From positions 372,001 to 436,000 of the forward strand of contig JAGOQM010000001.1 of NCBI GenBank assembly GCA_017991555.1: a stretch of DNA of 64,000 nt, in the 5' to 3' direction. A program made the position numbers and the translations under genes. Every line of letters starts with the position of its first letter. Position 1 is the stretch's first letter. This document shows, one piece after another, positions 25,994-36,816 of the stretch. Below the pieces are notes generated by a model that was not told the origin of the DNA, made no database searches, and worked only from the letters and a program-made list of their open reading frames with translations. The DNA comes from Neisseriaceae bacterium. Lineage in GTDB: Bacteria > Pseudomonadota > Gammaproteobacteria > Burkholderiales > Neisseriaceae.

Positions 25994-26026
25994 AAAACAG
26001 CGCCCGTTTAAGGCGCTGTTTTTTTT
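25994..26026. terminator. Terminator between arfB and modD
   Basis: An 11-bp stem (AAAACAGCGCC with GGCGCTGTTTT) and a T-run separate the rightward arfB from the leftward modD gene. It can act on both strands. Confidence 0.9.
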
Positions 26027-26036
26027 ATGGTGCTGC

Positions 26037-26888
26037 CTACGACGATAAAGGCCGCAGCTGCACGCCAATGTCGGTTGGCTTGGCGTAATACGGCGATGAC
26101 GTCACCAACACGTTGATGCCGGTGGCGGCATAGTCGGCGACGGTGGCGGGATTAATGCCGCCAGCCAGTGATAAGGTCACGGCATGCGGCCCCTGTTCGC
26201 AATGGGCTTTAATCTCGGCCACGTCGGCAAAGCCAAACTTATCCAGCTGAATCACGTCGGGCTGGGCCTGATAGGCGGCCTTGGCTTCGACTAGGGTGTC
26301 GGCCTCGACGATGATTTTGGTTTCTGGCGCACCGACCCTCAGCATGGCGACGTGGCTTGCCCAGTCGTTGGGATCGGCCAAAAAATGGCGATGGTTGGCA
26401 AACAGCAACACCGTTTCGGCGGTGCCGGCACGGTGAATGACCGCCCCACCCGCCAAAATGGCTTGGGTGGCCAATAGGCGCGTGCCGGGAATGCTTTTAC
26501 GGGTGCAGGCGATGGTGACCTTGGGGTTAATGCTGCGGGCCGTACTCACCATTTTCTGGGTTTGTGTGGCCACGCCGCAGGCCCATTCTAAAATATTCTG
26601 CGCCACCTTCCACCCCTGCTGTAGGCACTCAACCGGGCCTTGCACCTGTAATAAAATGCTGCCGGCGCTGGCCACATCGCCTTCGTTTAGGCTGGCCACG
26701 ACGGTGAGGTCTAGCCTGGCCATCACCGCCTTGGCGGCTGCCATGCCGGACACGCAAACGTCGCTGCGACAGCGGAAGGTCATCTCCCCTGGCGTGTGCG
26801 CTAAGCCCAAGGTACGGGTGGTTAAATCGCCCATATTAATGTCTTCGAGCAGCCACGCTTCGACCGTATGGCTTGGTATAAACAACAT
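26037..26888 (-). CDS. modD: ModD-like nicotinate-nucleotide pyrophosphorylase family protein
   Basis: 283 residues of the quinolinate phosphoribosyltransferase fold: EDINMGDLTTRTLG, the phosphate-binding CTRKSIPGTRLLATQAILAGGAVIHRAG, and a C-terminal DVIQLDKFGFADV and LAGGINPATVADYAATGINVLVTS barrel. NadC would be expected near nadA/nadB; this member resembles ModD, which is often found with molybdate transporters. No mod genes are nearby. It starts 1 base after the recG stop, so it is transcribed with recG. Confidence 0.8.
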   Translation of the reverse strand: MLFIPSHTVEAWLLEDINMGDLTTRTLGLAHTPGEMTFRCRSDVCVSGMAAAKAVMARLDLTVVASLNEGDVASAGSILLQVQGPVECLQQGWKVAQNILEWACGVATQTQKMVSTARSINPKVTIACTRKSIPGTRLLATQAILAGGAVIHRAGTAETVLLFANHRHFLADPNDWASHVAMLRVGAPETKIIVEADTLVEAKAAYQAQPDVIQLDKFGFADVAEIKAHCEQGPHAVTLSLAGGINPATVADYAATGINVLVTSSPYYAKPTDIGVQLRPLSS

Positions 26889-26889
26889 G

Positions 26890-28932
26890 TTAAACCCCTA
26901 AATAACCTTCTTTGTGTGCCAGCCAGCGCGCTAGATGAGTGGCGACGATGTCTGGATGATTCTGAATCAGTTCGGGCGCCAGCTGGCGAGCATGCTCTAA
27001 CAGGGCTAGGTCTTCTTCTAGGTTGGCAAAGCGCAGCATGGGTGCGCCGCTTTGGCGGGCGCCCAAAAATTCGCCTGGGCCCCGAATGTTTAAATCTTGG
27101 CGGGCAATTTCAAAGCCGTCGGTGTGCTCGTAAATCACCTTAAGCCTGGCCTTGGCCAAATCGCTGAGCGGCTCTTCAAACAGCAGCACGCACATGCTTT
27201 TGGCGGCACCGCGACCCACCCGACCCCGCAGCTGATGCAGCTGCGACAGGCCCATGCGCTCGGCGTGTTCGATCACCATCAGGCTGGCATTGGGCACGTC
27301 CACCCCCACTTCAATCACGGTGGTGGCCACGAGGACATTCAGCTCGCCGGCGGCAAACTGGGCCATGACTTCGGCTTTTTCCTGCGGCTTTTGCTTGCCG
27401 TGTACCAGTCCGACCTTAAGGCCGTTGAGTAAATCGGATAAATAAGCATGGGTGTCAACGGCGGTTTGCAGCTCGAGGGCTTCGCTTTCTTCGATGAGCG
27501 GACACACCCAATACACCTGCTCGCCCTTATGGCCAGTTTGGTAGACGAATTCTTCCACCTGCTGGCGGCGAGCGGCGTTGATGAGCTTGGTGACGATGGG
27601 GGTACGATTCGGCGGTAGCTCGTCGATGACCGACACGTCTAGGTCGGCAAAAAAACTCATGGCCAAGGTGCGGGGAATCGGCGTGGCCGACATCATCAGC
27701 TGATGCACGCTTTGGCCTTTGTTTTTAAGGGCTAGGCGCTGGGCCACGCCAAAGCGATGCTGCTCGTCGACGATGACCAGGCCCATGCTGGCGAACACCA
27801 CGTCGTCTTGGAATAAGGCGTGGGTGCCGATGGCGATGTGTACTTCGTTGGCGGCAATTTCGGCCTTAGCGGCGTCTTTGGCCTTTTTACGCAGGCTGCC
27901 AGACAGCCACGATACTTTTAGTCCTAGGGGCTCAAACCACAGCTTGAACTTAAGGTAATGTTGCTCGGCCAATATTTCGGTCGGCGCCATCAGCGCCACC
28001 TGGTAACCGGCCTCGATGGCGGTCAGGGCGCTGAGGGCGGCAACAATGGTTTTACCGCTGCCTACGTCGCCTTGCAGCAGGCGATGCATGGGGTAGCCTT
28101 GGGCCAAATCGTGCTTGATTTCGCCCAACACTTTATTCTGGGCGCTGGTGAGGGAAAACGGCAGCTGATTAATCAGGCCTTGATACAGCTCGCCCGTCCC
28201 CACTAAGGGCTGGGCCACGCCGCTGCGGCGCTTTTGGTAGGCCAGGCGCATCGACAGCTGCTGCGCCAACAGCTCATCGAACTTAAGGCGCTGCCAGGCG
28301 GGCAAGGCACCGTTGCTTAAGTCTTGAATTCGGTATTCGGGCGATGGCGCATGCAACAGGCCAATGGATGGCCCAAAGGCCGGCAGCTGCAGCTTGTCTA
28401 ATAGAGGCTGCGGTAAGGTGTCGGCCAAAGAGGTGTGCTCTAGCGCTTGGCGAATGATGCGGCGCAGCACCGGCTGGGTGAGGCCGCTAACCGTGGGGTA
28501 AATGGGGGTCAGACAGTCGGGCAACGAGCCTTCTACCGCCACGTCCTTGATTTTGGGGTGGATCATTTCGTCGCCCAAAAAGCCGCGTTTGATTTCGCCT
28601 AGGGCGCGAATGGTTTTGCCCTGCGCCATTTGCTTTTGCTGGCTGGGGTAAAAGTGGATGAAGCGTAAGATCAGGCTGTGGCCGGAAGCATCTTCGATTT
28701 GCACCAGCAGCTGCTTGCGCGGCCGAAACTGCACTTCTTGCGCAATCACCGTGCCTTCGACCATACAGCTTTGACCAAAGGGCGCATTGGCAATGGGGGT
28801 AATGTGGGTTTCGTCTTCGTAGCGCAGCGGCAGGTGTAAAATTAAATCCCAAGCGTCGTGCAGATTAAGCTTGGCCAATTTTTTGGCCGCTGCTTCGCTG
28901 ATGTTTAAAGCCTTTATGGTGTGCTCATCCAT
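26890..28932 (-). CDS. recG: ATP-dependent DNA helicase RecG
   Basis: 680 residues, normal length. It has an N-terminal wedge/OB domain, then LLQGDVGSGKTIVAAL (Walker A), VIVDEQHRFGV (DEQH box) and MSATPIPRTLAMS, followed by the helicase C-terminal part with ATTVIEVGVDVPNASLMVIE and QLRGRVGRG. RecG remodels stalled replication forks and branched DNA. It is followed by modD without a gap. The fpr gene lies upstream, 22 bases away, on the same strand. Confidence 0.96.
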   Translation of the reverse strand: MDEHTIKALNISEAAAKKLAKLNLHDAWDLILHLPLRYEDETHITPIANAPFGQSCMVEGTVIAQEVQFRPRKQLLVQIEDASGHSLILRFIHFYPSQQKQMAQGKTIRALGEIKRGFLGDEMIHPKIKDVAVEGSLPDCLTPIYPTVSGLTQPVLRRIIRQALEHTSLADTLPQPLLDKLQLPAFGPSIGLLHAPSPEYRIQDLSNGALPAWQRLKFDELLAQQLSMRLAYQKRRSGVAQPLVGTGELYQGLINQLPFSLTSAQNKVLGEIKHDLAQGYPMHRLLQGDVGSGKTIVAALSALTAIEAGYQVALMAPTEILAEQHYLKFKLWFEPLGLKVSWLSGSLRKKAKDAAKAEIAANEVHIAIGTHALFQDDVVFASMGLVIVDEQHRFGVAQRLALKNKGQSVHQLMMSATPIPRTLAMSFFADLDVSVIDELPPNRTPIVTKLINAARRQQVEEFVYQTGHKGEQVYWVCPLIEESEALELQTAVDTHAYLSDLLNGLKVGLVHGKQKPQEKAEVMAQFAAGELNVLVATTVIEVGVDVPNASLMVIEHAERMGLSQLHQLRGRVGRGAAKSMCVLLFEEPLSDLAKARLKVIYEHTDGFEIARQDLNIRGPGEFLGARQSGAPMLRFANLEEDLALLEHARQLAPELIQNHPDIVATHLARWLAHKEGYLGV

Positions 28933-28954
28933 GCTGATACTGTCAACCTAACTG

Positions 28955-29731
28955 TTAAAACCCGTTTTCTAATAAGATATGACCTGGCACACGCACCCGA
29001 TTAAGGTTGAATCCTTTCGCACTCAACGCTTTATGGGTATCCATCACCATGTCCGGATTACCACAGATCATAAAGCGCGTGGCCGCCTGAGTGAACGGCA
29101 AGTCTATCGCTGCACTCAGGGTATCGTCCTTGATTAAATCAGGCAAGCGGGCATTCAAGGCACCGTCGACTTTTTCGCGGGTCACCACGGGCTGGAACGT
29201 CAGCTTGTCGAAATATTCGCCCACCAGCGGGTGTTCTTGCAAAGCCGCAACCTGTTGATTAAACACTAAATCGCCTTCGTGGCTGACCGAATGCACCAAC
29301 ACCAGCCGTTCAAAGCGCGTCCAAATGCTGGGCTGCTTTAAAATCGACATAAACGGGGCAATGCCCGAACCGGTGCTGAGCATCACCAAGTCACTGCCGT
29401 CGGTAAAGCGTTCGGGCAGCAAAAAGCCAGTGGCGTTTTTATCCAACAATATTTGATCGCCGACGGCCATGGTTTTGAAGTATTCGCTGAACGGGCCCCC
29501 TTCGATCAACACGGCAAAAAATTCTAAAGTGTCTTCATACTCTGCTGAAACCACTGAATACGCTCGCCAAATAAAACCGTGGGCTTGCTGAAAACCCAGG
29601 CGCGAAAATTGGCCGGCGGCAAAGCGATAGGATTCTGGTCGGGTGATGCCAAAGCTCATTAATTTATCGGTATGGCGTTTGATCCACAAAACGGTTTCTT
29701 CAGTGTATTTGGTTTCTAAGGGCGCACTCAT
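28955..29731 (-). CDS. fpr: Ferredoxin/flavodoxin-NADP+ reductase
   Basis: 258 residues of the FNR fold. It has FAAGQFSRLGF (FAD-binding RxYS-type region follows as WRAYSVVSAEYEDTLEFFAV), STGSGIAPFMSIL (NADP-binding), and FMICGNPDMVMDTHKAL. It passes electrons between NADPH and ferredoxin or flavodoxin, supporting Fe-S assembly and oxidative stress response. It ends in LLENGF, in keeping with the bacterial type whose last residue stacks on FAD. It leads the fpr-recG-modD leftward set. Confidence 0.88.
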   Translation of the reverse strand: MSAPLETKYTEETVLWIKRHTDKLMSFGITRPESYRFAAGQFSRLGFQQAHGFIWRAYSVVSAEYEDTLEFFAVLIEGGPFSEYFKTMAVGDQILLDKNATGFLLPERFTDGSDLVMLSTGSGIAPFMSILKQPSIWTRFERLVLVHSVSHEGDLVFNQQVAALQEHPLVGEYFDKLTFQPVVTREKVDGALNARLPDLIKDDTLSAAIDLPFTQAATRFMICGNPDMVMDTHKALSAKGFNLNRVRVPGHILLENGF

Positions 29732-29930
29732 GCTGGAATCCTTTTTTACGTCTGGAAATGGGCTGGCCGCTCGGGGCCCGCCGGTTTTAATTACTGCCTA
29801 TTTGCTTGGCACTATAACAAATTTTTAAGGCTAATGTCGCCATAAAGCCCGTCCACGCTGTCGTTTCCGTCATTGCTTATGGCGTCGATTTAGTTTGACA
29901 ATATACCTGATTCTCCTATTCTTGAGTAGT

Positions 29931-29959
29931 TTGCTCGGATTTAGCAGCTAGCGTATACT
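29931..29959 (+). promoter_or_regulatory. Candidate folE2 promoter
   Basis: A TTGCTC -35 (29931-29936) and TATACT -10 (29954-29959) are 17 bp apart, about 64 bases before the folE2 ATG. The rest of the 291-bp gap (29732-30022) shows no gene. I looked for a Zur-like palindrome, since FolE2 is often zinc-regulated, and did not see one. Confidence 0.5.
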
Positions 29960-30022
29960 TGCTCCACAAAATGATGCGCCTTTTACATAAGAGCGACCAC
30001 CAACGTCAACAGGATTCCATAC

Positions 30023-30796
30023 ATGAATGCCATTCCAGACATCCAAAGCAGCAAAGACTTAAGAAACTTACCGATTAACCAAGTGGGCATTAAAGGCCTG
30101 CGCATGCCTGTCTCGATTCAAAGCCAAGAAGGTTGCCAACACACCGTGGGCCTGTTTGCCATGACGGTGCGCCTACCGGCCGATCAAAAAGGCACCCACA
30201 TGTCTCGCTTTGTGGCGCTACTGGAAGACAACCAGCAGCCGCTGAGCTTTGACAGCTTTACCCAGCTCACCCACGACATGTTGGCCAAACTTGATTCAGA
30301 TGCAGGCCGCATCGAAGTCAGCATGCCCTTCTTCCGCCAAAAAACCGCCCCGGTTTCTGGCATTAAAAGCCTGTTGGACTATGATGTGACCCTAGTGGGT
30401 GAAGTCAAAGACGGCGCTTACAGCCACCGTTTAAAGGTATTGATTCCGGTGACCAGCCTGTGCCCTTGCTCTAAGCAAATTTCACAGTATGGCGCCCACA
30501 ACCAGCGTTCACACGTGACCTTAGACATCACCACCACCGCCAACGTGGCGATCGAAGACTTGATCGACATGGTTGAAGCACAGGCTTCTTGTCAGCTTTA
30601 TGGCCTATTGAAACGTCCGGATGAAAAATACGTGACCGAACGTGCTTATGAAAACCCAAAATTCGTTGAAGACATGGTTCGTGACATTGCGGCTGAACTT
30701 CGCAAGCTGCCGATGGTCACAGCATTTGTCGTCGAAAGTGAAAACTTCGAATCCATTCATAACCACTCCGCTTATGCGTACATACAATATCCATGA
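30023..30796 (+). CDS. folE2: GTP cyclohydrolase FolE2 (type IB)
   Basis: 257 residues. [28 protein letters not shown] is the metal-site segment of FolE2 (Cys at SLCPCS and the NQRSH His), and [14 protein letters not shown] closes the protein. It makes 7,8-dihydroneopterin triphosphate from GTP, the first step of folate and queuosine precursor synthesis, and can use metals other than zinc. Its stop overlaps the dsbD start by 4 bases. Confidence 0.95.
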   Translation: MNAIPDIQSSKDLRNLPINQVGIKGLRMPVSIQSQEGCQHTVGLFAMTVRLPADQKGTHMSRFVALLEDNQQPLSFDSFTQLTHDMLAKLDSDAGRIEVSMPFFRQKTAPVSGIKSLLDYDVTLVGEVKDGAYSHRLKVLIPVTSLCPCSKQISQYGAHNQRSHVTLDITTTANVAIEDLIDMVEAQASCQLYGLLKRPDEKYVTERAYENPKFVEDMVRDIAAELRKLPMVTAFVVESENFESIHNHSAYAYIQYP

Positions 30797-32589
30797 CTAA
30801 ACTACTGAAGAACTCGTCCCATGCCGTGATGTTGCTGTTATACGGCTTATTCGCCTGGTCTTTCGCGCAAGCCAACGTCAACCCTGACGACCTGCTCTCG
30901 CCAGAAAAAGCCTTTATTCCGACCTTAACCAATACGGCTGAAGGCGTTAAAGTGTCCTTTGACGTGGCCGATGGTTATTATCTTTATAAAACGCAGGTCT
31001 CTGTCAGCACCGACCAACCCGAGCTACTGGGCGAGCCCAGCTTTAGCGAGGGCGTGACCAAAACCGACGAGTTCTTCGGTACCCAAACCGTCTTCTATAA
31101 GGATGCGGTGGTTAATTACCCCTACCTTAAACCCAATCAGGCCAACTTTTACACCCTGACCCTAGGCTATCAAGGCTGTTCCGACCTAGGCATTTGCTAT
31201 CCACCCACCAAAAAAACCTATAAGGTCAATACCGTGGGCGTGATCGCCGCCGAAGGCGACGCCAAAGACGCAGGTAAAAGCCCTTTTTTTTTAGGTAGTG
31301 ATAACCCAAGCAGCAGTGGCAGTGACTTTGCGTTATCACGCGATACCTTAACCAAAAGCCTATTGGCGTTTTTCATTGCGGGCATGGGCTTAAGCTTTAC
31401 GGCCTGTATGTACCCCCTCTTACCCATCGTCTCCAGCATCATCGTGGGCGACAAAGGCAGCGCCAGCAAAAAACGTGGCCTGACCCTATCCTTTATCTAC
31501 GTGCAAGGCTTGGCCTTGACCTACACCATTGTGGGCGTGATTGCCGGCTTAACGGGCGCCCTGCTCACGGTTTGGCTACAGCAGCCAGCGGTGGTTTTAA
31601 CCAGCGCCTTGCTGCTAGTGGTGCTGGCCTTAGGCATGTTTGGCGTGTATCAACTGCAAATGCCATCGTGGATTCAAAACTACTTTAGCCAAAAAACCCA
31701 AAACCTCAGCGGCGGCAAAATCACTTCGGTGTTTTTAATGGGCATGTTTTCAGCCCTAATCATTGGCCCTTGCGTGGCCCCGCCCTTAGCCTTTGCGCTG
31801 GGCTACATTGGCCAAACTGGTGACGCGGCCCTTGGCGGCATTGCCCTATACGCTTTGGCCTTAGGCATGGGTGTACCGTTGATGTTGGTGGGCACTTTTG
31901 GCAAACAAATCATGCCCAAAGCCGGCTACTGGATGGACACGGTTAAATACTTCTTTGGCCTGGCCATTTTGGCCACCGCGGTGTATTTGGCCACGGCCTT
32001 CTTGCCATACGTCTTGGTGATTGTCCTGTACACCCTGTTATTGTTGAGCGGCGGCGTGTTGTTCTTACGCAGCGGCTTAAAAATTGGCGCCAAGCACACC
32101 ACTGGTTTTATCATCTTGGCCATCGGTGCCTTGCTGAGCGCTGGCGCGGTCTATTTCGCCTACCAAAGCGTGAACCAACACACCACCACGCTACACCGGT
32201 TCTTAAACCTGTACGCCAAAAGCGACACCCCTGCGGGGCACAAGTATACCGACGTCGCCGAACTAAAAGAGGCGATGACCACGGCCCTAGAAGAGCAACC
32301 AGACCAGCCTATTTTGCTGGACTTCTATGCCGACTGGTGCGTGACCTGCATCGAAATGGAAAACCTCACGCTCAATCAGCCTGAAGTGAGCGAGGCCATC
32401 GACATGAAGCGCTTCTTTACCGTTGACGTCACCGCCAACACGCCTGAACATCAGGCGCTATTGAAAGAGTACGGCCTATTTGGCCCACCGGGCATCTTCA
32501 TCATGAAGGCCGACGGCAGCAAAAGCCAGCCCTTACTCGGCTTTGCCAACGTGGATGAATTCATTCAGTGGTATAAAGACTTTATTTAA
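30793..32589 (+). CDS. dsbD: Thiol:disulfide interchange protein DsbD
   Basis: 598 residues with all three DsbD domains. After a signal peptide (about 1-28) comes a periplasmic alpha domain with the Cys pair in [14 protein letters not shown]. Eight membrane segments follow, with the redox cysteines in [12 protein letters not shown] and [16 protein letters not shown]-terminal thioredoxin-like domain has [15 protein letters not shown]. It moves electrons from cytoplasmic thioredoxin to periplasmic DsbC-type proteins and cytochrome c maturation. It is coupled to folE2. Confidence 0.97.
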   Translation: MTKLLKNSSHAVMLLLYGLFAWSFAQANVNPDDLLSPEKAFIPTLTNTAEGVKVSFDVADGYYLYKTQVSVSTDQPELLGEPSFSEGVTKTDEFFGTQTVFYKDAVVNYPYLKPNQANFYTLTLGYQGCSDLGICYPPTKKTYKVNTVGVIAAEGDAKDAGKSPFFLGSDNPSSSGSDFALSRDTLTKSLLAFFIAGMGLSFTACMYPLLPIVSSIIVGDKGSASKKRGLTLSFIYVQGLALTYTIVGVIAGLTGALLTVWLQQPAVVLTSALLLVVLALGMFGVYQLQMPSWIQNYFSQKTQNLSGGKITSVFLMGMFSALIIGPCVAPPLAFALGYIGQTGDAALGGIALYALALGMGVPLMLVGTFGKQIMPKAGYWMDTVKYFFGLAILATAVYLATAFLPYVLVIVLYTLLLLSGGVLFLRSGLKIGAKHTTGFIILAIGALLSAGAVYFAYQSVNQHTTTLHRFLNLYAKSDTPAGHKYTDVAELKEAMTTALEEQPDQPILLDFYADWCVTCIEMENLTLNQPEVSEAIDMKRFFTVDVTANTPEHQALLKEYGLFGPPGIFIMKADGSKSQPLLGFANVDEFIQWYKDFI

Positions 32590-32599
32590 AGCCTGAGCA

Positions 32600-32632
32600 G
32601 GCGGTTAATCTTAAGGATTAACCGCCTTTTTT
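32600..32632 (+). terminator. Terminator after dsbD
   Basis: A perfect 11-bp stem (GGCGGTTAATC and GATTAACCGCC) with six Ts begins 10 bases after the dsbD stop. Confidence 0.93.
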
Positions 32633-32656
32633 CACTGTATCTCACAAGCGCTGGTG

Positions 32657-32662
32657 TATAAT
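32657..32662 (+). promoter_or_regulatory. -10 element for prmB
   Basis: A consensus TATAAT at 32657-32662, preceded directly by TG, lies 32 bases before the prmB ATG. No good -35 is seen at 17 bp. Confidence 0.5.
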
Positions 32663-32694
32663 GACGCTTTTCGTCCTCAATAAGCGTTGAAACC

Positions 32695-33630
32695 ATGACT
32701 GACGTTGTCGTAGAAGCCACTCCTGAAATTTTTATTCAAGCCCAACAACACCTAAAAACCATTGCCGACGTTTTGCGTTTTGCAGTGAGTCAATTTAATC
32801 AGGCCGAGCTCCATTTTGGCCACGGCACCGACAATGCGCATGATGAAGCCGCTTATTTGATTCTGCACACCCTAGACTTGCCCCTCGACCGTCTCGATCC
32901 TTACCTAAGCGCGACCTTGCTGCCGGATGAGTTAAGCCTGTTGCTGCACCTGATTGAGCGCCGCGTGACCGAACACGTACCGGTGGCCTATTTGACCAAC
33001 CAAGCTTGGCAAGGTGAGTTTGATTTTTACGTGGACGAGCGGGTTTTGGTGCCGCGCTCGTTTATCTACGAGCTATTGGGCGAACCGCTCAGCCCTTGGA
33101 TTGAACACCCTGAGTTGGTTCATAATGCACTTGACCTGTGCACCGGCAGCGGTTGCTTGGCGATTCAAATGGCGCACCACTATCCAGACGCCCACATCGA
33201 CGCCGTCGACCTAAGCTTGGACGCCCTCGAAGTGGCCAGCATCAACATCGAAGACTACCGTTTGGGCGACCAAATCAGCCTGATCCACACCGATTTACTG
33301 GAAGGCATTGAAGACACCTATGACCTGATCGTCTCCAATCCGCCTTATGTTGACGCGCCGTCGGTAGACGAGCTGCCTGATGAATACCTGCACGAACCAG
33401 AAATGGCCTTGGGCTCAGGTGAAGACGGCCTCGACGCCACACGCCAAATCATCGACCAAGCGGCCAAGTTTTTAAACCCACGCGGCGTGCTTTTGGTTGA
33501 AATTGGCCACAATCGCGACGTATTGGAAGCCGCCTATCCTGAGCTGCCCTTTACCTGGATGGAAACCGCCAGCGGTGATGGTTTTGTATTCCTGCTGACG
33601 CGTGAAGACCTGCTGCCACCGGGCTACTAA
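32695..33630 (+). CDS. prmB: 50S ribosomal protein L3 N5-glutamine methyltransferase
   Basis: 311 residues. It has ALDLCTGSGCLAIQMAHHYPDAHIDAVDLS (SAM-binding motif I) and DLIVSNPPYVDAP with the NPPY motif that holds the target glutamine. The N-terminal helical region begins with LHFGHGTDNAHDEAAYLILHTLDLPLD, which is typical of PrmB (YfcB) rather than PrmC. It modifies ribosomal protein L3. It sits between dsbD and a squalene-synthase-like gene. Confidence 0.92.
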   Translation: MTDVVVEATPEIFIQAQQHLKTIADVLRFAVSQFNQAELHFGHGTDNAHDEAAYLILHTLDLPLDRLDPYLSATLLPDELSLLLHLIERRVTEHVPVAYLTNQAWQGEFDFYVDERVLVPRSFIYELLGEPLSPWIEHPELVHNALDLCTGSGCLAIQMAHHYPDAHIDAVDLSLDALEVASINIEDYRLGDQISLIHTDLLEGIEDTYDLIVSNPPYVDAPSVDELPDEYLHEPEMALGSGEDGLDATRQIIDQAAKFLNPRGVLLVEIGHNRDVLEAAYPELPFTWMETASGDGFVFLLTREDLLPPGY

Positions 33631-33719
33631 AGCCCCATAGCCAATCCGACCGTGGGCGTCTAGGCGCCCTGTCTTTATGTCTGCCTCTTTCATGAGGGCG
33701 ACCCGTAATGCGAGGAACC

Positions 33720-34535
33720 ATGTCGATTAATCATTATGAAAACTTTCCCGTAGGCTCTTTGGTTTTACCCAGACGCCTACGCAAACCCATCCACGCCATT
33801 TACCGCTTTGCCCGCACCGCCGACGACATTGCCGACGAAGGCGACGCCAATGACGCCACGCGCCTAGCCCAGCTACAGGCGTTGCGCGCCGAGCTGGCCC
33901 TGATTGAGGCCGGACAAACCCCGACCACAGAACTGATGCAGCGCTTAAACAAAGAGGCGATTGCGCCCTTTAACCTGCCGATCAAGCACTTCTATGATTT
34001 ATTGGTGGCGTTTGAACAAGACGTGACCGTCACCCGCTATCAAAACTTCTCTGATTTGGTGAACTACGCGCGCCACTCGGCCAACCCTATTGGGCGGTTA
34101 CTCTTAGCCCTATACGGCGAAGACGATCCGCGCTCGTTGGCCTACAGCGACGGCATTTGCACCGCCCTACAGCTGATCAACTTCTGGCAAGACGTGGCGC
34201 TGGATTGGGAAAAAGGCCGCCTTTACATTCCCTTAGATGACTTAACCCGCTTTGGGGTCACCGAAGACGACATTGCCCAAAAGAAGGTTAACTTTGCCTT
34301 TCAGCGCCTGCTGCACCACGAATGCGAGCGCGCCCACAGCCTACTCAAGGCCGGCTCGCCCTTAGGCACCGTCCTTAAAGGCCGCTTGGGCTTTGAGCTA
34401 CGCATGATCATCCTCGGTGGCCAACGCATTTTGCACCGCATTGACGAAAACAAATACGACGTATTCAATCGTCGCCCCACCTTAAACCGCAAGGATTGGT
34501 GGCACATGATTAAACGCAGCTTCAGCAAAAAATAA
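33720..34535 (+). CDS. hpnC: Squalene/phytoene synthase family protein (HpnC-like)
   Basis: 271 residues from the ATG at 33720, which has GAGGAA upstream; an earlier in-frame ATG at 33708 is less well placed. The segment begins with YRFARTADDIADEGDA, the first Asp-rich motif DxxADE, and the second is LINFWQDVALDWEKGRLYIP (QDxxxDxxxGRxYxP). HpnC-type enzymes act with HpnD and HpnE to make squalene for hopanoids. Neither partner is in the window, so the product here is uncertain. Confidence 0.83.
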   Translation: MSINHYENFPVGSLVLPRRLRKPIHAIYRFARTADDIADEGDANDATRLAQLQALRAELALIEAGQTPTTELMQRLNKEAIAPFNLPIKHFYDLLVAFEQDVTVTRYQNFSDLVNYARHSANPIGRLLLALYGEDDPRSLAYSDGICTALQLINFWQDVALDWEKGRLYIPLDDLTRFGVTEDDIAQKKVNFAFQRLLHHECERAHSLLKAGSPLGTVLKGRLGFELRMIILGGQRILHRIDENKYDVFNRRPTLNRKDWWHMIKRSFSKK

Positions 34536-34546
34536 CCCTTTTCTAA

Positions 34547-35719
<1,173 letters not shown>

Positions 35720-35739
35720 AACAAACCTAAAGGAACGAA

Positions 35740-36684
35740 ATGAAAGTTGTGATTGCCCTAGGCGGGAACGCCTTACAAAAACGTGGTGAAGTCATGAGCG
35801 CACAAAACCAACGCGCCAACGTGGTCATTGCCTGCCAACAGCTGGCCAAAGTCCACGCCCTAGGCCACCAAATGGTCTTGGCCCACGGCAATGGCCCACA
35901 GGTTGGCCTATTGGGCTTACAAAATGACGCCTACAGCCGCCACGTTGACCCTAAGGTCACCCCATACCCACTAGACGTATTGGGCGCCGAAACCCAGGGC
36001 ATGATCGGCTACATGCTGGCCCAAGAATTGGCCAACAACCTGCCCGCCGGCAGTCACATCACCAACGTCCTGACCCAAACCTTAGTGGATCCACAGGATC
36101 CTGCCTTCCAAAACCCCACCAAGTTTGTGGGCCCGGTTTACAGCCAAGCCGAAGCCGAAAAGCTGGCCGCCGAACAGGGCTGGCAAATTAAGGCCGACGG
36201 CGCCTACTTCCGCCGCGTGGTCGCCAGCCCACAGCCGCAGGCGATTAATGAGCTCAGCCAAATTAAGCTGCTGATCGACAACCAGAACATCGTGATCGCC
36301 GTCGGCGGCGGTGGCATCCCGGTGATCAAAGACGGCCAACGACTGACCGGCATTGAAGCCGTCATCGACAAAGACCTGGCTTCTGGCCTACTGGCGCACA
36401 ACATTACCGCCGAATACTTCATCATTGCCACTGACGTCACCGCCGTAATGGTGAACTGGGGCACGCCCGAGCAAAAAGCCATTCGCTACGCCCACCCAGA
36501 CGCGCTGATGGCCATGGATTTTGCCAGCGGCAGCATGGGCCCCAAAGTTGCGGCCGCTTGCGCCTTTGCTAAGGCTTCAGGCCAAACCGCCGTGATCGGC
36601 GCCTTAGAAGACATCACCAAGATGCTCGAGCAGCAAGCAGGCACCCTCATCAGCACCGAGTTTGAAGGCATTACCTACGCCTAA
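35740..36684 (+). CDS. arcC: Carbamate kinase
   Basis: 314 residues, full length. [15 protein letters not shown] begins the amino acid kinase fold; [26 protein letters not shown] and [15 protein letters not shown] are typical of ArcC. It converts ADP and carbamoyl phosphate to ATP, CO2 and ammonia. ArcA and ArcB are not adjacent, so the partner enzymes must be elsewhere, or it draws carbamoyl phosphate from another route. A terminator follows. Confidence 0.94.
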   Translation: MKVVIALGGNALQKRGEVMSAQNQRANVVIACQQLAKVHALGHQMVLAHGNGPQVGLLGLQNDAYSRHVDPKVTPYPLDVLGAETQGMIGYMLAQELANNLPAGSHITNVLTQTLVDPQDPAFQNPTKFVGPVYSQAEAEKLAAEQGWQIKADGAYFRRVVASPQPQAINELSQIKLLIDNQNIVIAVGGGGIPVIKDGQRLTGIEAVIDKDLASGLLAHNITAEYFIIATDVTAVMVNWGTPEQKAIRYAHPDALMAMDFASGSMGPKVAAACAFAKASGQTAVIGALEDITKMLEQQAGTLISTEFEGITYA

Positions 36685-36691
36685 TCACCCA

Positions 36692-36728
36692 CCCGAACCG
36701 TCGCCACTCTGCGGTTCGGGTTTATTTT
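36692..36728 (+). terminator. Terminator after arcC
   Basis: A 9-bp stem (CCCGAACCG and CGGTTCGGG) with an 11-base loop and a T-rich tail (TTTATTTT), starting 7 bases after the arcC stop. Confidence 0.88.
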
Positions 36729-36816
36729 GGCCACCTAGCGCATTTTTGTGCTAAAGCAAGGTCAAACACCCAAAACATAGGTAGAATACCCAAGTTAAAT
36801 TTTTGCTTTATTAAGG

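Noticed and set aside
29880..30022. Possible Zur box in front of folE2
   Set aside because: No palindrome resembling the usual Zur site was found.
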